NCBI RefSeq assembly: GCF_029227915.1
Contig: NC_079875.1
Location: 13,327,001-13,391,000 of the forward strand
Origin: Hydractinia symbiolongicarpus
Taxonomy: Eukaryota > Cnidaria > Hydrozoa > Anthoathecata > Hydractiniidae
DNA: 64,000 bases
Reading direction: 5' to 3'
The notes under the pieces were generated by a model. It did not search any database and was not told the DNA's origin. It saw only the letters and a list, made by a program, of their open reading frames with translations. The translations under genes were made by a program, and so were the position numbers. Shown here one piece after another: positions 61,054 to 64,000 of the stretch; within the stretch, counting starts at the first letter, position 1, and the number at the start of each line of letters is the position of its first letter.

Positions 61054-61922
61054 GTAAATGCTGCAGAGAGTATCTATTTTATTTGGTCATACTGCCTTTC
61101 TAAATTTTCATCAGTCTTTTATATTGAATATTACTAGGACTTTAGGGGCATCATTCATTAAAATCGCATCTATGTTGTGTTCAAACAAAACTCAAAACAA
61201 AATGCAAAGTTGTCAAAGCAAGTTAGAAATGTTTAGAAACTTTTTGCATGTATTCGAGTTTGATTATATTTGCTTATTTCATCTATGTTAAAGAGAATAT
61301 TTCAAAATATTCTTTGTCATATACAAAAGTTGCCGAAAATCAGAATTGACAAGATAATTTGCAAAGAGATCCTAAATGAAACGAACTTACTGATAAACTA
61401 TTTGCAAATTTGCAACTAGCGAGAGATTATACTTTTTCAGAAGGTATAATATAACAAAAAAATTTAATGCTTGTCTGAAAACAACTAAATGATTTACAGT
61501 AAACATAAAACTTTTTTTAAAAAATATTTAGGGTCATAGCATTTGTTGTTCCCTGAATTCCACGTGGGTGTTAAAATAACCATGACCCCCTTAAAACACG
61601 AGAATTGAAGTACCGCCCTAAAATAGGCTTAAACCAATACGCCATTTCGGAATTAGCGCAGCCATATTTAATTTTTCCACAAGTGGTGCAAGTTGAACTT
61701 TGAACCTGACAGACAAACATAGTGAACAACCATTTTGTGAGATTTAAATGAGATATCAAGGTGAACACACGTGTAAACAAAGATTTTGATTATTGTTTTG
61801 GAAAATTTTGACTTGAAACGGCATTGGACTATCTTCTTGGACAACGATTTAACTGTAAATAATTATTGGATTGATACGAACTTGCGTAGCAAGATATTTT
61901 CGTTTGGTTCAAACCTTTAAAG

Positions 61923-63246
61923 ATGTGTAAACACACCCGTTGTATCATATCAAGAACGTATGATTAAACACAGTAATGTTAAGGGAAACATAGTCATGCA
62001 CAGTTTGCTCAAAGACAAGGATGTTAGAGCTGCATGGGTTCACCAGATATTAAAAGGAAGGAAAGACATTACATCTGAAAAGGACCTTCCTAAAAACTGC
62101 CATGTTTGTTAAATTCATTTTTTTGATGGCAAACCCACAAAAGAAAATCCAGTTCCAACATTGTTTTTGACCGTTAACACAAACACATTACCAACACCAA
62201 AATCCAGAAGGCCACATAAACGTAGTACTTCAGAATGTCAAAAAAGCACTGAAATTAAGAAAAAATTGTTTGACATCGGATCACCCTTTGAAGAGCATTC
62301 TTAGCGTGCATTAAATGCAGAAGGAAGTTTAAACGACATTGGCTCATTATCAAAGGATATTGGTTGTAACACAGAGGATCAAGAACCAGAGCCCATACCT
62401 GTTCAGTTTGCACATTTACGTGTGAGTGTGATGTGTGTACCTTCACAGGTCTTGAAGGCCCTAAAATGTTTAAAGCCATTTTTGACTTTCTGAAGCCAAA
62501 GGCAGCTATAATGAATTATTGGGATGGTCAAAAAAAAAACTCTACGTCTCCAAAAAAGAGCATCCTCTGTCGAACTTGCCCAGTCATTGTTGGCATCACC
62601 TGACTTTAACATTGATCCAGTACTTTTGCTTATTACAAAGTCTGGACAAAGGAGAAAGCTTTCTCTTGAACAAGAAATGTTGATGACCCTAATGAAACTA
62701 AGGATGAATCTTTTAAATGATGATTTGGCACATACGTTTCAAATTTTAAGTGGAAAAGTATCACAAATTTTTATTACATGGATTAAACTAATGTCCAAAG
62801 AATTATCTACCCTTATAATTATGGCCGTCAAGAAGTCAAGTAAGAGCGACATTACCTGAATGTTTTAGAAAGTTGTTTCCGAAAACAAGAACTATCATTG
62901 ATTGTTCTGAGGTATTTATGGACACTCCAAGTTCCTTAGAAGTGCAGGCTTGTTTATGGAGTGATTACAAACACCATTGTACAGTTAAGTTTCTCATGTG
63001 CATTACTCCAAATGGTTCAGTTTCCTGGATATCTCCATTATATGGTGGAAGAAGTTCGGACATTCATATTGTAAGTGACTCGGGATTTTTAAAATTGCTT
63101 GAACCTTTTGACCAAGTAATGGCAGACCGTGGATTTAAGATCAAAACTGACTTAGCCTTGCAGCAGTGCACATTGAGCATACCCCCTAGTGCAGCAAAAG
63201 GAAATCAAATGGTTGCTATAAGAATGTTACCAATACATCCAACATA
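61923..63246 (+). pseudogene. decayed THAP-DDE transposase (ISL2EU-type)
   Basis: A broken gene for a transposase with an N-terminal THAP zinc finger and a C-terminal DDE_4-like domain, as in ISL2EU/IS4EU elements. THAP part: CKHTRC (C-x4-C) at the start, WVHQILKGR, then C-stop-IHFFDGKPTKENPVPTLF, where the Ser codon of C-S-x-H is now TAA. Basic segment: RPHKRSTSECQK. Catalytic part: TRTIIDCSEVF (first Asp), SSLEVQACLWSDYKHH, KFLMCITPNG, SPLYGGRSSDIHIVSDSG (second acidic site), MADRGFKI. Breaks: a stop at 61965-61967, a shift before 62000, TAA at 62113, TAG near 62304, and shifts at about 62480-62530 and 62820. The element cannot encode a working protein. Confidence 0.82.
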
Positions 63247-63511
63247 GCTAATGTACGTATATACGTTGAGCAAGCTATCAAAAGAATGAAAGAATTTTGA
63301 ATGTTAAAACACCAACAGCCTCTTTTGTATTTGCCAATTATGAATGACATTTTACGGGTAATAAGTACATTTGTTAATTTAAAACGACCTTTAGTATAAT
63401 ACATATTATTTACATTGATATTATTTACAAAAGTTATATGTATATACTATGCATCCAGTAATGACAACAAGCATTTTGAACAAAGCCATTCGTTAGTGTC
63501 TGTTTCGCTTC

Positions 63512-63900
63512 TTATGTTTTCGCATTTGTAGTGAAACCATGCAGCACAAAAATCACACTGAATACTACAAGTTCTCTTTCTTTGTTTTCATTAATTTCGC
63601 ATTCTTCTAACAGAACATTGTCACAGCTGCCACAATATGTTAGGGGCTTGAATTCAAGAAGTGCTGGACAAACAAACGACTTGTAAAATATTTCCAGATT
63701 TGTTTTCATGTTTTTCCAGTGTTTCTCATCAAATGTTACAATCTCCATAAAGAGGTCTTCGTTTATCCACACAATAGAGTAACATTTCTCTATGTTTGCA
63801 ATTGCCATTTGAAATATTATTTGAGTATAGTATTTGTTTGTTTTTGACAAGTTTATAGTATCATCTTTTGTTGCTAAGAATTGACATTACTTAGCACCTT
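63512..63900 (-). pseudogene. YqaJ-type nuclease C-terminal fragment of ISL2EU element
   Basis: The minus-strand ORF 63850-63512 encodes YYTQIIFQMAIANIEKCYSI, VWINEDLFMEIV and FWKNM-like FDEKHWKNMKTNLEIFYKSF, then a cysteine-bearing tail (LTYCGSCDN). This is the C-terminal pattern of YqaJ-like exonuclease/recombinase proteins found as the second gene of ISL2EU transposons (YYxQxQxQ, followed by a VVWTP-like strand). Its orientation, facing the transposase, matches the convergent layout known for this group. The upstream part should continue past 64000. Frame status beyond 63850 is uncertain. Confidence 0.65.
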
Positions 63901-64000
63901 CTGTAATTGTTTTATTTCTTATTGTATATGGACATTTTTAATTAATGCTGTACCATGACGCTTGCATGTTGCAATACCATCTGGGGATGCAGCTATATAC

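Overview
The window is a stretch of nuclear DNA from an invertebrate animal. It is strongly AT-rich, its genes are split by GT-AG introns, and the space between them is full of decayed transposable elements. The gene set (FAM219, SNX27, NuRD subunit p66/GATAD2, farnesyl diphosphate synthase) is metazoan. The intron-rich, AT-rich layout with ISL2EU, Helitron, hAT-like and SINE debris suggests a cnidarian, perhaps a hydrozoan. The species guess is inference.

Layout. 1-2.8 kb: repeats, including two oppositely oriented tails of one LINE family. 2.8-5.2 kb (+): a complete seven-exon FAM219 homologue. 5.2-9.2 kb: no host gene seen; nested MITE-like ends and two low-complexity repeat arrays. 9.26-17.69 kb (-): a SNX27 gene with at least 13 coding exons (PDZ, PX and FERM-like parts), carrying a hAT-like element and a LINE fragment in introns. 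17.7-19.4 kb: spacer with another LINE fragment. 19.46-34.07 kb (+): a 16-exon type I membrane protein with an unrecognised ectodomain, one transmembrane helix, an acidic linker built from small phase-0 exons, and an IA-2/PTPRN-like tyrosine phosphatase domain that has lost both the WPD aspartate and the P-loop arginine. Its introns hold two short Helitrons, a THAP-transposase fragment, a fold-back MITE and a perfect 44-bp palindrome. 34-39 kb: a tRNA-derived SINE, a pogo/Tigger-like MITE and an orphan exon-like ORF. 39.24-48.46 kb (+): two-exon p66/GATAD2 gene. 48.5-58 kb: transposon-rich, with a clear nested insertion (a hAT-like element inside the terminal repeat of a TA-flanked element), a 53-bp tandem array, a second SINE and a Harbinger-like element with a MADF ORF. 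58.1-59.2 kb (+): intronless FDPS coding region. 60.9 kb (+): first coding exon of a lysine-rich, probably nuclear protein. Its first intron holds a decayed ISL2EU element (THAP/DDE transposase facing a YqaJ-type nuclease) that runs off the right edge.

The host genes do not form a functional cluster; each looks like an independent unit. SNX27 (retromer cargo adaptor) and the receptor pseudophosphatase lie head to head. The receptor pseudophosphatase, with its unrecognised ectodomain, inactive catalytic loop and modular linker, is the most likely undescribed item. Exon models were read by eye from splice sites, reading phase and remembered family similarity; no alignment or transcript check was possible.
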